Source: Brasenia schreberi (Eukaryota; Streptophyta; Magnoliopsida; Nymphaeales; Cabombaceae). From it: a stretch of 64,000 nt of DNA. Location: NCBI GenBank assembly GCA_036023115.1, contig JAYKKT010000079.1:13755501-13819500 (forward strand). The letters run 5' to 3'. Positions 23,211 through 35,381 of this stretch are shown here, piece after piece. The notes beneath the pieces are model-generated. The model was not told where the DNA came from, searched no databases, and saw only the letters and a list, made by a program, of their open reading frames with translations. Position numbers and translations under genes: made by a program. The number at the start of each line of letters is the position of its first letter. Within the stretch, counting starts at the first letter, position 1.

Positions 23211-24120
23211 TTGATTCTTGTTCTCTCTTAAAGATTTATCTTTGGTTTCCTCACTCGGTTTGCCTTTCTTCCATTTCTTGGACTTATCTTTCTTTGACTT
23301 ATCTTTATTTCCTTTCTTCTTCTTAGGGTTGTTTTTACCAAATTTTGAACCCTTAAGGTGTATAAAACACTTTAGACTACCATGACCTCAATCACTATAG
23401 ATGGACTTTGCCTTCATAGTTCTATTTGAGCCCACGTTTTAAGCCCTTCCTCAAAATAAAACATTTCATCCACTTCACTCATGACATGGATGTCAAGCAT
23501 TAAGGTGCTAAATTTTTGCACGTATTCATGAAGAGTCCCATCTTGTTTAAGTTGCTTAAGCTTCTTCCTAGTCCGCCTTAGATGATTTGGTGTGAATTAA
23601 ATTTAAAGTTCATGCTTAAAATCATTCAAAGTCATGGGTAGTGGAGCGCCACCACTAATGGCGGATGTTTGCCTTGTTCTCCACCATAATTTTGCATCCT
23701 CTTTTAAGTAGAGGGTTACCACCATAACCCTATCTAGTTCGGAAACTTGGGCCACTCCTAGATATCAATCCATATCCCATAAGAAATTATCTAGAGCCTT
23801 CTTCTCCTGGGTACCATCATACTATACAGGTTCGGGTATCTTGATATGGGTAGAGAATACAGAATTACCTCTATTGTTTGATTGTTGAAACTGCTCGGCA
23901 ATATTGGATTGGATTGAGTTTAGTTGATCGGACCTTGGGTTGGCCCCACTGGCTTTGGTGGTGGAGGTGGCTGCTGCTACTTAAGGCAACTGACCTATTG
24001 CTGAAGAGTGTCTAGGCTCAACATCACCTACGCCAGCACTTGTTCGAGCACCGCCCTCTCTGATGACCCCTCATCTTTAGCTGCATCTCTTCTGTTCTTC
24101 TCTATTTTAGCTGGTTATAA
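23211..24120 (-). pseudogene. Gypsy gag remnant
   Basis: This lies where gag is expected. The stretch before the zinc knuckle is Lys-rich, and upstream pieces resemble the retrotransposon gag domain, but no frame longer than about 60 codons remains. Confidence 0.5.
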
Positions 24121-24872
24121 AGATACTTCACACACTATATTATAACCCCACCCTCTTACAGGACTGTTGTTTATCAAATTACAACTCAAACAGACCCGAA
24201 ATTACAGATCTTCCCTAGAACTGAATTACATTGAATTGTCTCAAAAACTATCTCAGACTTAAAACATAAATTCTGATCACTTCGGGCATACTACTAGCAA
24301 AGTGTCTATTCAATGAACAATTAAAATGTATCTAGAAATTTTTAAAACAAATTTCACAGAAAAACTCCACCGTTTTCCCAAAAAAGTAATTATACAACAT
24401 AAAGTGTTTCTGTCGCCAATAGTTCTATCGGACTTCAGACCAGAAGTACTGGTACTTTCCAGTATCAAATGATGTTTCAATAGGGTTTGTTTCTCTGGAT
24501 TCCTGATACAATGGAGCAGGTTTGTTGTTTTGACAGATCGTGGTTTTTTCTCATCGATCATTCAGAATTCTGAGTACAATCTTAACAAATTTCTAGTTAG
24601 ACAAGTTCAATTCTGTTTCAACAGGGTTTCTATTTTTGCCAGAATTTTCTCTCAAATTTCAGTGGATTTCAACCACTTATGAATGAATCCTTCTAAAATT
24701 GAAGTGTTTACTGCAATAATAAGCTTTTCTTGAACAGAAAATGGGCTCTAAGTACCTATTCTTGGCCGAAATTAAGTCGAACAACAAGCAAACCACCTGC
24801 GCTTGTCCTGGGTTGATTCCACTTTCCGACTATTGGATTTCACTCACTCTTGAGCCGATCAAATGATTGAAA

Positions 24873-24888
24873 GGCACTAATACTAAAT
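24873..24888 (-). other. Possible gypsy primer-binding site
   Basis: Minus-strand TTTAGTATTAGTGCC directly follows the 5' LTR. It resembles TTGGTATCAGAGCC with a few transitions. Confidence 0.4.
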
Positions 24889-25676
24889 TATCATAAATCC
24901 AAGTTAAACCCAAGCTAAAGTAAGTTTGCTTACCTCATTATGGTAAGCAGAGGCTTTCTGCTTTCAAACCATGCACTTAGAACTCTTGCGCATGGTTTCC
25001 CTTTCATTCTTGGTTTGATATACCAAGGCAAAAGCTTGTCCTCCTCTCTTAGCATTCGTCTACCCTATCTTAGGCTCTTGCTCACACACACAAAAGATCC
25101 ACTTAGTTAGACAACAAGTAAGAGGAAGAAGAATGCCATTCATTCAAGCTTAAGCATACATCCGACATAAAGCACCTCCATGACGCTTTACAAGACTCTT
25201 CACTCTTTCTCTCTTTAGAACACTCCAATACACTCACTCTAGATCACTCACAAGCTACTGCACACATCCCCTCACTACTCCTTTTATGGCCAGAGCCTGG
25301 TTACTAGCTAGCGCTCATTGGTTGGCACCATACTAGCATCGACTGACCTTCTAGCCCTTCCAGCCCCATGGCTGGTTACAAGCCATAGTACCAATCCTAG
25401 CCTAGACCCACCCCACCCCACTAGGTCAACCTAGTTACAAGTTAGCTAGGGTTACTACGTAGAAGTTGTATAATTGACTCAAGCCCAAACACGGGCTGGA
25501 TATCCAACAACTAGTAGGGCTATATGTGGTGTTAGGGAGACGTCTTGTGCATAACATTTGGAAGGTGTGTTGGACATGGTGCTTGGGAGTCATCCTATGT
25601 TGATGCTGTAGTATCAAAGTTGTGTAGTGTCGGTGTTGTACTGGTGCATGCGTGTGCACCTCTCAGGCTTGTGACA
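24889..25676 (-). repeat. Gypsy 5' LTR
   Basis: About 788 bp, starting TGTCACAAGCC on the minus strand next to the ACATC duplication. It is about 100 bp shorter than the 3' LTR; the missing part is mostly around the repeated GCTGGCGCT segments near 18790-18840. Confidence 0.85.
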
Positions 25677-25984
25677 ACATCAACGTTGTCCGTGACATTA
25701 GGGTCGTCCAATAGAATTAAAGGCGAGTTGTACTTGGCACTAATGGAGTGCAAGGTTTCTCCCTCCTTCACAATGTACAATTGCTCACATGGTGTCATTC
25801 TTCCTCTATTACTGAACACCATCACTTCGATGTGTCTGACTACCTCTAACGTCGAGACCATCAAGAAGCCACCCACAATTACCTTCAAAAGGCTCACAAA
25901 AATGTGACTCTCCCTCATCCTTCTCGTGGATCCTTCTTCCTTATTTCTACAACCTTAACCTTAACCATGCTTTCTGGCAGAAGA

Positions 25985-26322
25985 TGTAACGCTTTGAAAC
26001 AATCATTTTCAACATTCATATCCATGAAAAATTATTAGACCGGCCATCTAGCCATTTTTCGTGGAGTTGTTACTGAAACCACCAGATAAGAGTTCCAAAA
26101 CGAAAGCCCATCCTGGAAATCCAGAGAGGTTAGAGTCAGGCATTGCACACTAAACAAAGACATAGAGATAAAAAATGCAAAGACTCCTCCTAGGAATTCA
26201 TTTGTCAGTAACCAAAAAAATACATACCTGTCTTCATCCTGTTTCTTGTTCTCTCTTTTAGCTCACAAGAAGGACAGTTGCCACTACTCTGTTGCTGTGA
26301 GGACTAAAATATTTTAATACTA
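25985..26322 (+). repeat. 5' LTR of the deleted copia
   Basis: It aligns with 27793-28122. CTAGTATGAGAGTGAGC follows it and is a plausible decayed primer-binding site. Confidence 0.7.
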
Positions 26323-27112
26323 GTATGAGAGTGAGCTTCCTGCAAAAATTAGTATGTTTGTTAATTCCATAAACGGGAAAAAGTAAAAACAAAACGAGAA
26401 AGGAAAGGAGACTCCTTGAGCTACAAGAAGCTGGTGAGCCAGACAGATATGTTGTCTGATAAACCGAATTTGCCTGACCTGCGAAGCTAGTTGTTTTCCC
26501 AATTATCAAAATCCATTTCATGGCTTAAGATAGTCAGACATAACACAAAACAAAGGTCGGCCGAAGTTAATAGAGGCCCAAAAATGTAAGAAAAGAAAAG
26601 AAAGGAAGAGCCAAACAAAAACCTCGTCGGAAGGGAAGAGGCACACAGGCACCCCGATGGAAGGGAAGAGCTAGGTAGACACCTCTATCGGAAGGGGAAG
26701 AGTCAGCCAAACCCATCGGGTGGTAGGAGCTAGGCACCCCCTCCCATTGCTCTCTCTCTCTCTCTCCCTCTTTCTCCCGTTTTTTCCCTCTCTTTTTCTC
26801 AAATTTTTGAAAACTATGAGCATAAAACTGCGGTTTTTCAAAACTGCCCCTAGTTTTGAAAAACCACCAATGATTTTTAGAAAGTTTTCTCAGGCAATAG
26901 ATTGAAAAGTTTATTGTGCCCCTGGCTGGTTTTTAATTTACAATCTGCCATAGGTAAAATTACCAAAAAATCTAGATATTTTTAAGTAAAAAGACTATTT
27001 TACCCCAAAATGAGCAAAAAGATACTTTTGTCCTCTACTAGTTTATAAAAATTATGAAATACCACCTTATGAAATTACACTATTACCCCTGAATGAGTGT
27101 AATTTCACAAGT

Positions 27113-27655
27113 TTGTCATTGTTTAAAAGACATAGATGTGAAAAGGATTCTAAGATATCTCAAAGGACAAAAGACTTGAAACTTTGCTTTCAAGCAGATG
27201 AACTGAAAGTGGTAGGATACTCAGATGCTGACTTTGCTGGGAGTAAAGATGATAGCAAATCAATCTCGGGTCAAATATTTTTATTTGGAGGTGGAGTTGT
27301 TTTTTAGGCATGTAAAAAACAGGATTGTGTAGCTTTACATACACAGGAGGTTGATATGTGGCTTGTTGTATGGCTGTAATAAGTACCGTTTAGATAAGCC
27401 GCTTCATACGTAATTTGAAACTGGATATAACCAATGAGTCGATTATCATTTATTGTGACAATAATGCAATAATTATTCTGATCAAGAGCGGAGCTGATAA
27501 CTCTAAAAACAAGCATATAATGATTAAATACCACTATGTTCATGATATGGTTATAAGAAAGGAGCCACGTAATGACATGTTGACAGACCCCTTGACTAAA
27601 GGCATAACATAGGATCTTTTCTCAAAATATGTTATAAACGTGGGTTTGAGATATG
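27113..27655 (+). pseudogene. Copia RNase H remnant
   Basis: It reads VVGYSDADFAGSKDDSKSIS, with the catalytic Asp context of copia RNase H, then after stops IIIYCDNNAIIILIKSGAD, KNKHIMIKYHYVHDMV and MLTDPLTKGIT. The order and spacing are normal for the C-terminal third of a copia polyprotein, but several stops intervene. Confidence 0.85.
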
Positions 27656-27792
27656 TTTGATTGTTGTGTAGGTAAGAAATCATACAATGGATTGCAATAG
27701 CAATCATAAATGACATGACCAAGGAAACCCCACAAAAGTGAGAGGAAAAACCAGTATGTCAGATAATTTGGCTCGAGTGGCTAAGTAAGAGA

Positions 27793-28122
27793 TGTAACGC
27801 TAAGAAATGATCATTCTCGGCATGCATATCCATGAAAAACAACTAGACCGACAATCTAGCCGTTTTTCGTGGAGATGTTACTGAAACCACCATATAAGCC
27901 CAACCTTGGAATCCAGGGAGGTTGGAGTCGCGCTTCTCTATAAATTCAGAGCAGCGCACTGAACAAAGATATAAAGATAAAAATGCAAAGACTCCTCCCT
28001 CAAAATCCATCAGTGGGTAACTGAAAAAATACATAATGTCTTAATCCTATTTCCTCTTCTCCCTTTTGGCTCAGAAGGACTGTTGTCGCTGCTCTGTTGG
28101 TGCGAGGAGTGGAATATTTCAA
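27793..28122 (+). repeat. 3' LTR of the deleted copia
   Basis: It begins TGTAACGC after AAGTAAGAGA and ends TTTCAACA. Confidence 0.7.
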
Positions 28123-28275
28123 CAGAAAGTTCAGATCACGCGCTCTATTGGCTATCCGCCATCTAATGTAGCTCTCCTTCGTTATCAAGACTTGGAATGA
28201 TTGGTGGCAAACAAAATCAGGGAAGGTCTCTCCGTAGCGGATTATGGCACAAGAGAAGGTGCATGGTGGCCTTTT

Positions 28276-28278
<3 letters not shown>

Positions 28279-28328
<50 letters not shown>
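28279..28328 (+). repeat. (CT)n microsatellite
   Basis: About 25 CT units. Confidence 0.97.
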
Positions 28329-28330
<2 letters not shown>

Positions 28331-28557
28331 GTGGGCTAGGCCATCTTTTTCACAACAGGAAAGCTTAATTTTTTGAAGAGTCGGTCGTGGAAGGCCCTGA
28401 CTTTTCTTGGTCTCTTTCTTGCTTCTCTACGTTCAGTGGCTGCTGCTTGCAGTGGTGCAAGTTTGAATGAGTCTTATCAAATTCAGGCTACCGTATTTTA
28501 CCACAAACGAGAGAATTGAAAATTTTAAACCATTTGAATCCTTCTTTGGCAAGACCA

Positions 28558-28632
28558 TATATATACATATACATACATATACATACATATATATATATAT
28601 ATACACACACATATATATATACACGTATATGT

Positions 28633-28701
<69 letters not shown>
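28558..28701 (+). repeat. Mixed (TA)/(CA)/(GT) microsatellite
   Basis: A compound tract whose CA and GT ends are partly complementary, so it could form a hairpin. Confidence 0.95.
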
Positions 28702-28702
<1 letters not shown>

Positions 28703-29141
28703 CCTGGAGGTGGGTTTTTAGACAATGGCGAAACCACAATTTTTTTGGGGTGAGTCACACTTATGTTTTGGATGGAGGACACTTGTATTATCTTATAACT
28801 CAAGAATTATTTAAGATTTTGAGTGAGGTGCATGTCTTGTCTCGTTCTAAAGTGTTTCTGTCACTAGTTCTAAGAGTTTTTCTGTCTAATCTTTTGTCTT
28901 TCCCTTCAAACTCGTTGCTTCCACAAATAGAAAATAGAAAATATAAAAAGAGAACGCCAATGGTAAGAAGCTCCAAAAGCAGTATCTAGTCTCAAGTCTA
29001 ATCCGTTGGACAAGATTTTATCCCCTTTGCACACTTACAATAATATATTTAAGAACTTAATTACAAACAGTTAAGGTTTGTCCACCTTTTATTTTTGGGA
29101 ATGCCAGTTTAGTAAAATCTCTCTCACTCTTTATATATATA

Positions 29142-29142
29142 A

Positions 29143-29220
<78 letters not shown>
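29142..29220 (+). repeat. (AG)n microsatellite
   Basis: About 39 uninterrupted AG units. Confidence 0.98.
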
Positions 29221-29225
<5 letters not shown>

Positions 29226-30714
29226 GTATGTATGTGTGTGTTACTTTGGCTCGACGATCGTATATCTAAAATTTGAAGATATGTGTAAGAAGGTCAAAAC
29301 TATAAAAGAAAGGCTTTAAACTTTTCTAATATCTCGAATTCCCGTTATATGTAGAAAATTTAGGACGATATATTCAATTCGGTTTATAGCCGATAATTTT
29401 GAGTGGGTGATGAACATCGACAGAGGGTTTGGTTGAAGACTTTGTTTGCATGGCGTGCAAGGCATGCAATCGATTCCGACCGAGAGTCTCTTGTAAGTAG
29501 GGTAGTTGCGGACTGGACCTAAACACCGATGCCACTTTTTGGATTCAGAACAATCCAACTTCGACAAACGCATTTATACTCCATAAATAAACTCAAAAAG
29601 GAGAAAGAACACTGGTTTTTGAACTATTCAACGGATTGATTATCATTTCATTTGGTTCGCATCTGAACCAAGCAATGTACTGGATTCCAAATCTTATCTG
29701 GATCTGGATTTACCAATAAAATCTTGGATCTAGCTTTAGCCTGATTGGCATAATTGCACTCATAATATACTAAATCAATCCTTAGGGTGAGTATGGTCGT
29801 AGTTTTACAAGGCAGGAACCATGAAAACTGGCTGAACGGTGCCGATCCCGTGTGAGGTGCAAACACAGCGGTAGTTGGTTCTGGAACCATTTTGATCCCA
29901 AAACAAGAGGCCAGGTTTGCATGTCTTAGAGAGGGGTGGGGGGTATTACGAGGAATGGGACTCTGGTTCTAATTACTTTAGTAATCAAATGTGAGTCTCG
30001 GCATGCAGTAAAAAGCTGTTGCTGATTACAAGACCTCTCAATGGCCTACCCCCTCATGAGTGGGCCAGTTCTGTAGTCCTGGCCTCGCAATCAAGCACCC
30101 CCTAAGGGGCACGATGCAACCACCTCAGCCACGTGAATTGACCCTCTGCCCTAGCCTTTATTCTCTCTCACTCAAACCGACCTCTTCTCTCACTCGTTCT
30201 CCCTCTTGTTATGCCCTAACCCCGTGATTTGACCTTCCCTTTCCTTCAGTGATGCAATTTCTCTGCCAATAGGCCTTCAATGTGCATGTGTGTGTGTTCG
30301 CATTCTGCGGTTCTTCTTAGCCAATCATCCTCCAGATGACCGTGTGATACATGAGAATTGTTATCGTTGGAAATGAATTTCATAAATGACATGATGAATT
30401 GATCATATAAGGCAACAACATGAGAATAATCATTTGTTAGAGATAGGAATCCTATTTTGATAATACTAATTGTATAATTTTCATTAACGATATGTATACA
30501 TGCACATAATTTTATCTTAAATGAGTAGGAGTATTCATGATCTCCATCTTCCCTCAAGCCTCAACCTTTGGGAACTCATGCAATCTTTGCTAGGGACCTA
30601 CGATCTTGATAAGCTCATTCATCTTCTCCCAGTCTAAAGACCACCCATCTCAACATTTCTTGAAATGGTGACTATATATACACACACATACATACATACA
30701 TATACATATATGTT

Positions 30715-30821
<107 letters not shown>

Positions 30822-31137
30822 CTATATATCTATATAGTATATGTATACACATATAGGATCATCACTTGGTTGCCTGGTAAAGAACTCTGATGCTAAGACT
30901 CTCTTCCCAAGGGCTTATGCTGGGCGTCGGCTTGCGCAATGGGGTGGAGTGCCTACTTATAGAAAGGGTGGTTCTTATGCTGTATATAAGCATGCATGAC
31001 TATTATGAAGCGGTGCTGCATGATGGATGCCCACAAGTTTGACTTGAAGTTGTTGTTGATGGTGATCTCAAACTTATTATTGTAATTCTCTTTGTTCATA
31101 GAATACCAACGATAATGAAACAGACTTGCTTTTTTGG

Positions 31138-31255
31138 GGTTAGATGCTCGTAAGTCGATCGCAAGACCGAGCTCAACGACGATTAAGAATCCATATACGC
31201 GATAAGTGGCCCTGCTTAATGTGGAAAACGGTAGGCTTTGATTTTGGGTTGTCCA
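31138..31255 (+). mobile_element. Short retroposon with LINE-like 3' end (family S3)
   Basis: It reads GTTAGATGCTCGTAAG, GAGCTCAACGACGATTAAGA, then CCTGCTTAATGTGGAAAACG and GGCTTTGATTTTGG. Similar series occur at 43119-43660 (split by a hAT element) and 58455-58545. The end resembles the RTE LINE end here (CCCGTCTAGTATGGGAAAAG, GGCTTAGTTGTTG). Confidence 0.5.
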
Positions 31256-31734
31256 CAAACCAAGTCAGGGAGAAAAGCTCATTCCTTGTAGGTAATGGCA
31301 GCGGCAATCGTGAAGATCCCTTCCATGGGAACCTGCGTTGTTTAGTTTGCATGTGGATTTGGTTTGGATTCTCCAAAGTTGAGAGTCCAACTCGAATTTT
31401 AACCATTCAGCAGCTGAGGCAAAAGTCAGTAGGAGTTCTACATTTCTACCTTTTGGATCCTTTGAACTTGCGAAAATCTAAGCCTCCTCTCATGGGGTGT
31501 GAAAAGGATTGACATGAGAAACTAGATCTCTCTTATGTGAACCCTTTTGTCCCTTAGTTGAAGTAAAGCTGCATTAAATTCATTTCTATTCTTTGGTTCA
31601 CTTCCTACTCCTTGCGAATGCACAGATTTTTTGGAGGAGCAAAACCTTACACAGTTATACCATCAACTGATTTTTGAAAATCTCGAAATCTGGTATGTAA
31701 TGGAAGCATATAATTGAGAAATAAATTAAGTAGC

Positions 31735-31845
31735 ACAACGAGCAGTGTGTTACCTATCTAGGGGGCGACTCCCAAGTTGTAGATCATCAATTTGATATGT
31801 GGGGAATCCATCTGGCTCCAGTCTCTTCATTATACACACCGAGAG
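31735..31845 (+). mobile_element. tRNA-derived SINE, family S1
   Basis: It reads TACCTATCTAGGGGGCGACT, GTAGATCATCAATTTGATAT and CATCTGGCTCCAGTCTC. The B box is degraded and the tail absent or altered. Confidence 0.5.
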
Positions 31846-31955
31846 AGACAGATTATGGGGAAATAGAAGTAACAATTTGGGGAAGCTTGAAAAACTAATT
31901 TCCCAAAATGGCATATGTTAAATAATCTCATATAGCAAATACGAATGATTCTCAA

Positions 31956-32005
<50 letters not shown>

Positions 32006-32613
32006 ACAAAAAATTAAATAAGACGAAGAAGAGCATTGCATAATTTTAACGTGAAAAACTCACCGATGTGAGAGATAAAAATTACACGGAACTAAATCTT
32101 AAAAAAATCTCTCTCTTATATTAGATCAATGATACAGCATGAGGGTGTCTCCCGATAAATAAGCGATATCACAACGGCTCCTACTCACCACTAACAAAAG
32201 TGAAAATTAACAAAGCAACAAAGCTCAAAATTTCCACAGCGAGGTATAAACTTGACCCAACAAATAGAGATGGAGAAATAAAATTAAATGACTTAGTACA
32301 AGTAGAAGTTCACGATGCAAGGAATAACATATTAAGAAATCATCAGAGATCGAATCACAATGAAATGACCACCGATCGAGAATACTAAAGATGTATCTGA
32401 AAATTTTTTCTCCTACTCTTATTGATTGCTGCTCTATCTCGAAAGACAACGAAAAATGAAAACTTGAACTAGAAGAAATGAGCACACTTGACGGAAGATG
32501 TTGGCTGATTCGATATATAAACCAATAAAGTCACGAGAAAAACGATTGAAGACTCTTGACATATTCCTTTAAAAACTGATCAGGGAGGTTTTTTTAAATA
32601 ATAGCATGAACCA

Positions 32614-33950
32614 TCACTTAGGTTGTTGATACCTCACATCAATATGCTTAGATCTACCATGGAACATAGGATTCTTGCCAAGATGAATAGCACTCTGACT
32701 ATCACAAAACAAAACATACCTCTCCGAGTAAAACCAAGTTCATGCACAAAATTCTTCATCCAAAGCAACTCCTTACAAGCCTCGATAATAGCAATAAACT
32801 CCTCAGTAGTAGACAATGCAACACACTTTTGCAACCTAGATTGCCAAGCCACAGCTCCCCGCAAAGGTAATCAAATAGTAAGTAGACTTTCTAGAATCAA
32901 CATCCCCTGCCAAGTCCGAATCAGTATAACCACAAAGAACAGGTTTCCCAATTCCAAAACAGAGCTTCAAACTAGAAGTGCCCCGAGATATCTCAATATC
33001 CACTTCACAGCCTTTCCAATGCTCTCTACCAGATTGGAAAGAAAACGACTAACCACACCAACTGCATGAGCTATATCAGGTCTTGTGCAAACCATTATAT
33101 ACATAAACTTCCTATTGCATATGCATAAGGAACACGTTGCATGTCTTGTTTTCTCTTCATCACTAGAAGGAGCTTGTCTAGTGCTAAGCTTAAAGTGTAA
33201 AGCAAGAGGTGTACTTACAACTTTAGCTTTATCTAAGTGAAACCGTTGAAGCACTTTCTCAATATACTTTTCTGAGATAACTACAACTTCTTAGTTACTC
33301 TATCATGAGTAATATGCATATCAAGAATATGTTTTGTTGATCATAATTCTTTCGTTCAAAAGACTTTTTGAATTCCTTTTTCAATATGTCAATTCTAAGA
33401 GCATTATGACCAACAATTAATATATCATCAATATAAAGGTATAAAATAATGAAATCATTATCATAAAATTTCTGCACAAACACACAATGATCGAAGTAGT
33501 CTTCTTGAATCCCTCTTGTTGAATCATAACAGACTCAAACTTCTTGTACCATTGTCTCGGGCTTTGTTTCAAGCCATACAAACTTTTCTTCAACTTGCGT
33601 ACATAATTTTCTTTACCCTTCATCACAAAACCCTCGGGTTGCTCCATGTAAATCTCCTCCTCCAAATCACCATGAAGGAAAGCAGTTTTCACATCCATCT
33701 AGTCAACCTCTAAATCAAGACTTGGTTGCCAAACCAAGAACAACTCGGATGGATGACATTTTAACAACCGGTGAGAAGATTTCCTCAAAATCAATCCCCT
33801 TTTTTCGATGGTAGCCTTTGACAACTAATCTAGCTTTGTATCTTGGAGTGGAAGTATTCTCTTCAATCTTCAACCTATAAATCCATCGATTTTGCAAAGC
33901 TTTCCCTGTCCTTAGGCAACTTGACCAGCTCAAAAGTATGGTTGTCAAGC
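32614..33950 (-). pseudogene. Copia-3 reverse transcriptase and RNase H remnant
   Basis: Pieces in order: ARLVVKGYHRKKGIDFEEIF (33715-33948), [20 protein letters not shown] with [18 protein letters not shown] (33417-33698), [12 protein letters not shown] (the YVDD box as YIDD), MVCTRPDIAHAVGVVSRFLS (32967-33254), and AVAWQSRLQKCVALSTTEE (32634-32864), which is RNase H. Frames shift between pieces, but the motifs are close to consensus, so this copy is younger than copia-1. Confidence 0.88.
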
Positions 33951-34152
33951 AAAGATTTCATCTCATCATTCATTGCCGCAACCCATTTCGCCTTCGCTCA
34001 CTCTCCATAGCCTCTTCGTAGCACTCGGGTTCTCCCCCGGTGAGGAGCACATATTCATCGATGAATAACGGGTAGAGGGAATAAGATGTTTGGAAGACCT
34101 CCTAAGTGAAAACAACAGTTCATCAACAACCTCACGAGCAGGAGCATCTACC

Positions 34153-35345
34153 TCATCGCAACATTATCAACAACATCCTCAACCGATCACCCCGAATATG
34201 ATTATGCACATCATCATGATTGCCAAAGTTAGCTACATCAAGCATATGAGACTCGGGAACCGGATCAATATCAACCAAACCATCGGTATTCTGGAGACTC
34301 GACGACTTCTTTGCCTTGTCAATATCTTCAATGGTCCGATCCTCCATGAAAATAACATCACGACTTCTAACAAGTTTCTCATAGGAAACATCCTTTCCAT
34401 ACCACACCTGTCAGAACATCACCGTAAAGCAACAAGAGGAGAGATAATTAATAACATGCGGCAAAATATACAAAGCCTCACCCCAAAAATCCAGGTAACT
34501 TTGCTTCAGAAAGCAAACATCTAACTCTCTCCATCAATGTCCTGTTCATCCTTTCTACAGGCCATTAAGTTGAGGAGTCTTAGGAGGCGTCTTCGGTGTC
34601 TAATACCGCCGTTGCCTGCAGATACTCATCAAATGGTCCACAATATTCACCACCATTATCAAGTGCGAACACATTTCAGCTTTTCTTTCCCGTTTCTCTC
34701 TCACGAAGCCTCAAATTCGCTTAAAGACAGAGCACTGGTCCTTAGTCTTCAAGGCATAAACCCAAAGTTTCCTTGAATGATCATCAATAAAAAAGTCACA
34801 AAGTAAAGTGCACCACCAAATGTTTTAGTCCTCATTGGACCACAAAGATCCGAATGTACCAACTCAAGCACCTCGATTTTCTAGAAGGAGGATGACTTTT
34901 GAAAGAGACTCTATTTCGCTTCCCACAAACAATGAGTACACTTTTCCAAACTTGCACCCTTCAAACCGAAAGTAGATTCTTTTGGCCAAAGTATCAAGTC
35001 CCTTCTCACTAATGTGGCTAAGTCTCCTGTGCCATAACTCGATTGATTATCACACTCAACTATATTAACAACATCAAAGAAATGAAGCCTTGGTCCAAGA
35101 CAAACCCGAACACTTCTTTCCATGTGCCATAACCAAAGAACCCTTGAGAGTTTCCACCGTCCACCACCAAAGGTACTAAAATAGCCATCATCATCAAGAA
35201 CACTAGCGTAAATCGAGATGCAAACGGATGTCCGTGCGTGTCCGACATTCTTCAAAATCAACTTTGTCCATTCATTGGTTACCAAACAAACATTGCCAAT
35301 GCCAATCACCTTTGACATACCATCATTACCCATCTTCAAAACCCC
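34153..35345 (-). pseudogene. Copia-3 GAG-pre-integrase and integrase remnant
   Basis: The piece at 34911-35339 includes VKMGNDG-like KMGNDGMSKVIGIGNVCL, LVTNEWTKLILKNVGHA, and a decayed GAG-pre-integrase with CTHCL of the zinc-binding region. The piece at 34153-34407 has YEKLVRSRDVIFMEDRTIED, the conserved linker after the integrase core. The core between them (34410-34910) is broken into short frames. Confidence 0.8.
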
Positions 35346-35381
35346 ATAATCACCAGAGTATAAGATGTGAAGAAATCCTTC

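Larger units (their letters stand above)
18334..25681 (-). mobile_element. Ty3/gypsy retrotransposon (chromovirus-like) with perfect 5-bp target duplication
   Basis: The element runs 18339-25676 (7.3 kb) and is flanked by ACATC at 18334-18338 and 25677-25681. LTR ends are TGTCAC and GTGACA. The minus-strand order is 5' LTR, gag, protease, RT, RNase H, integrase, GPY/F and chromodomain-like C-terminus, 3' LTR, which is the gypsy order. The LTRs have diverged considerably and the coding frames are broken throughout, so the insertion is old although its duplication is intact. It sits inside the LysM gene. Confidence 0.88.
18292..25918 (-). pseudogene. LysM-domain protein gene split by a gypsy insertion
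   Basis: The two pieces lie at 25682-25918 (5' part) and 18292-18338 (3' part) on the minus strand. The 5' part starts at the ATG at 25918 with a hydrophobic, signal-like N-terminus (FVSLLKVIVGGFLMVS), then PCEQLYIVKEGETLHSISAK and a DDPNVTDNVD stretch: the LysM fold seen in small secreted plant LysM proteins that bind N-acetylglucosamine polymers. The gypsy element starts exactly here, with an ACATC duplication. On its far side a PGLILDVRPTSS stretch and a stop complete the expected LysM end, but one base is missing between the halves, so the frame is shifted. The second family Cys (usually in a DKC context) reads AKY. Upstream, within about 70 bp of the ATG, a truncated copia is inserted. 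The locus is dead unless another copy exists. Confidence 0.75.
25985..28122 (+). mobile_element. Internally deleted Ty1/copia element
   Basis: Two direct LTRs, 25985-26322 and 27793-28122, both begin TGTAACGC, share AGCC(A/G)TTTTTCGTGGAG, and end near TATTTTAATA / TATTTCAACA. Between them are only 1.5 kb, with a purine tract before the second LTR and RNase H remains at 27113-27655. Flanking GAAGA and GAAAG could be a decayed 5-bp duplication. The 3' end (GGCTCGAGTGGCTAAGTAAGAGATG) closely matches that of the element ending at 2365. Confidence 0.75.

Noticed and set aside
31144..31512. 122-codon plus-strand frame
   Set aside because: It begins in a family S3 retroposon and has no recognisable domain or splice structure.
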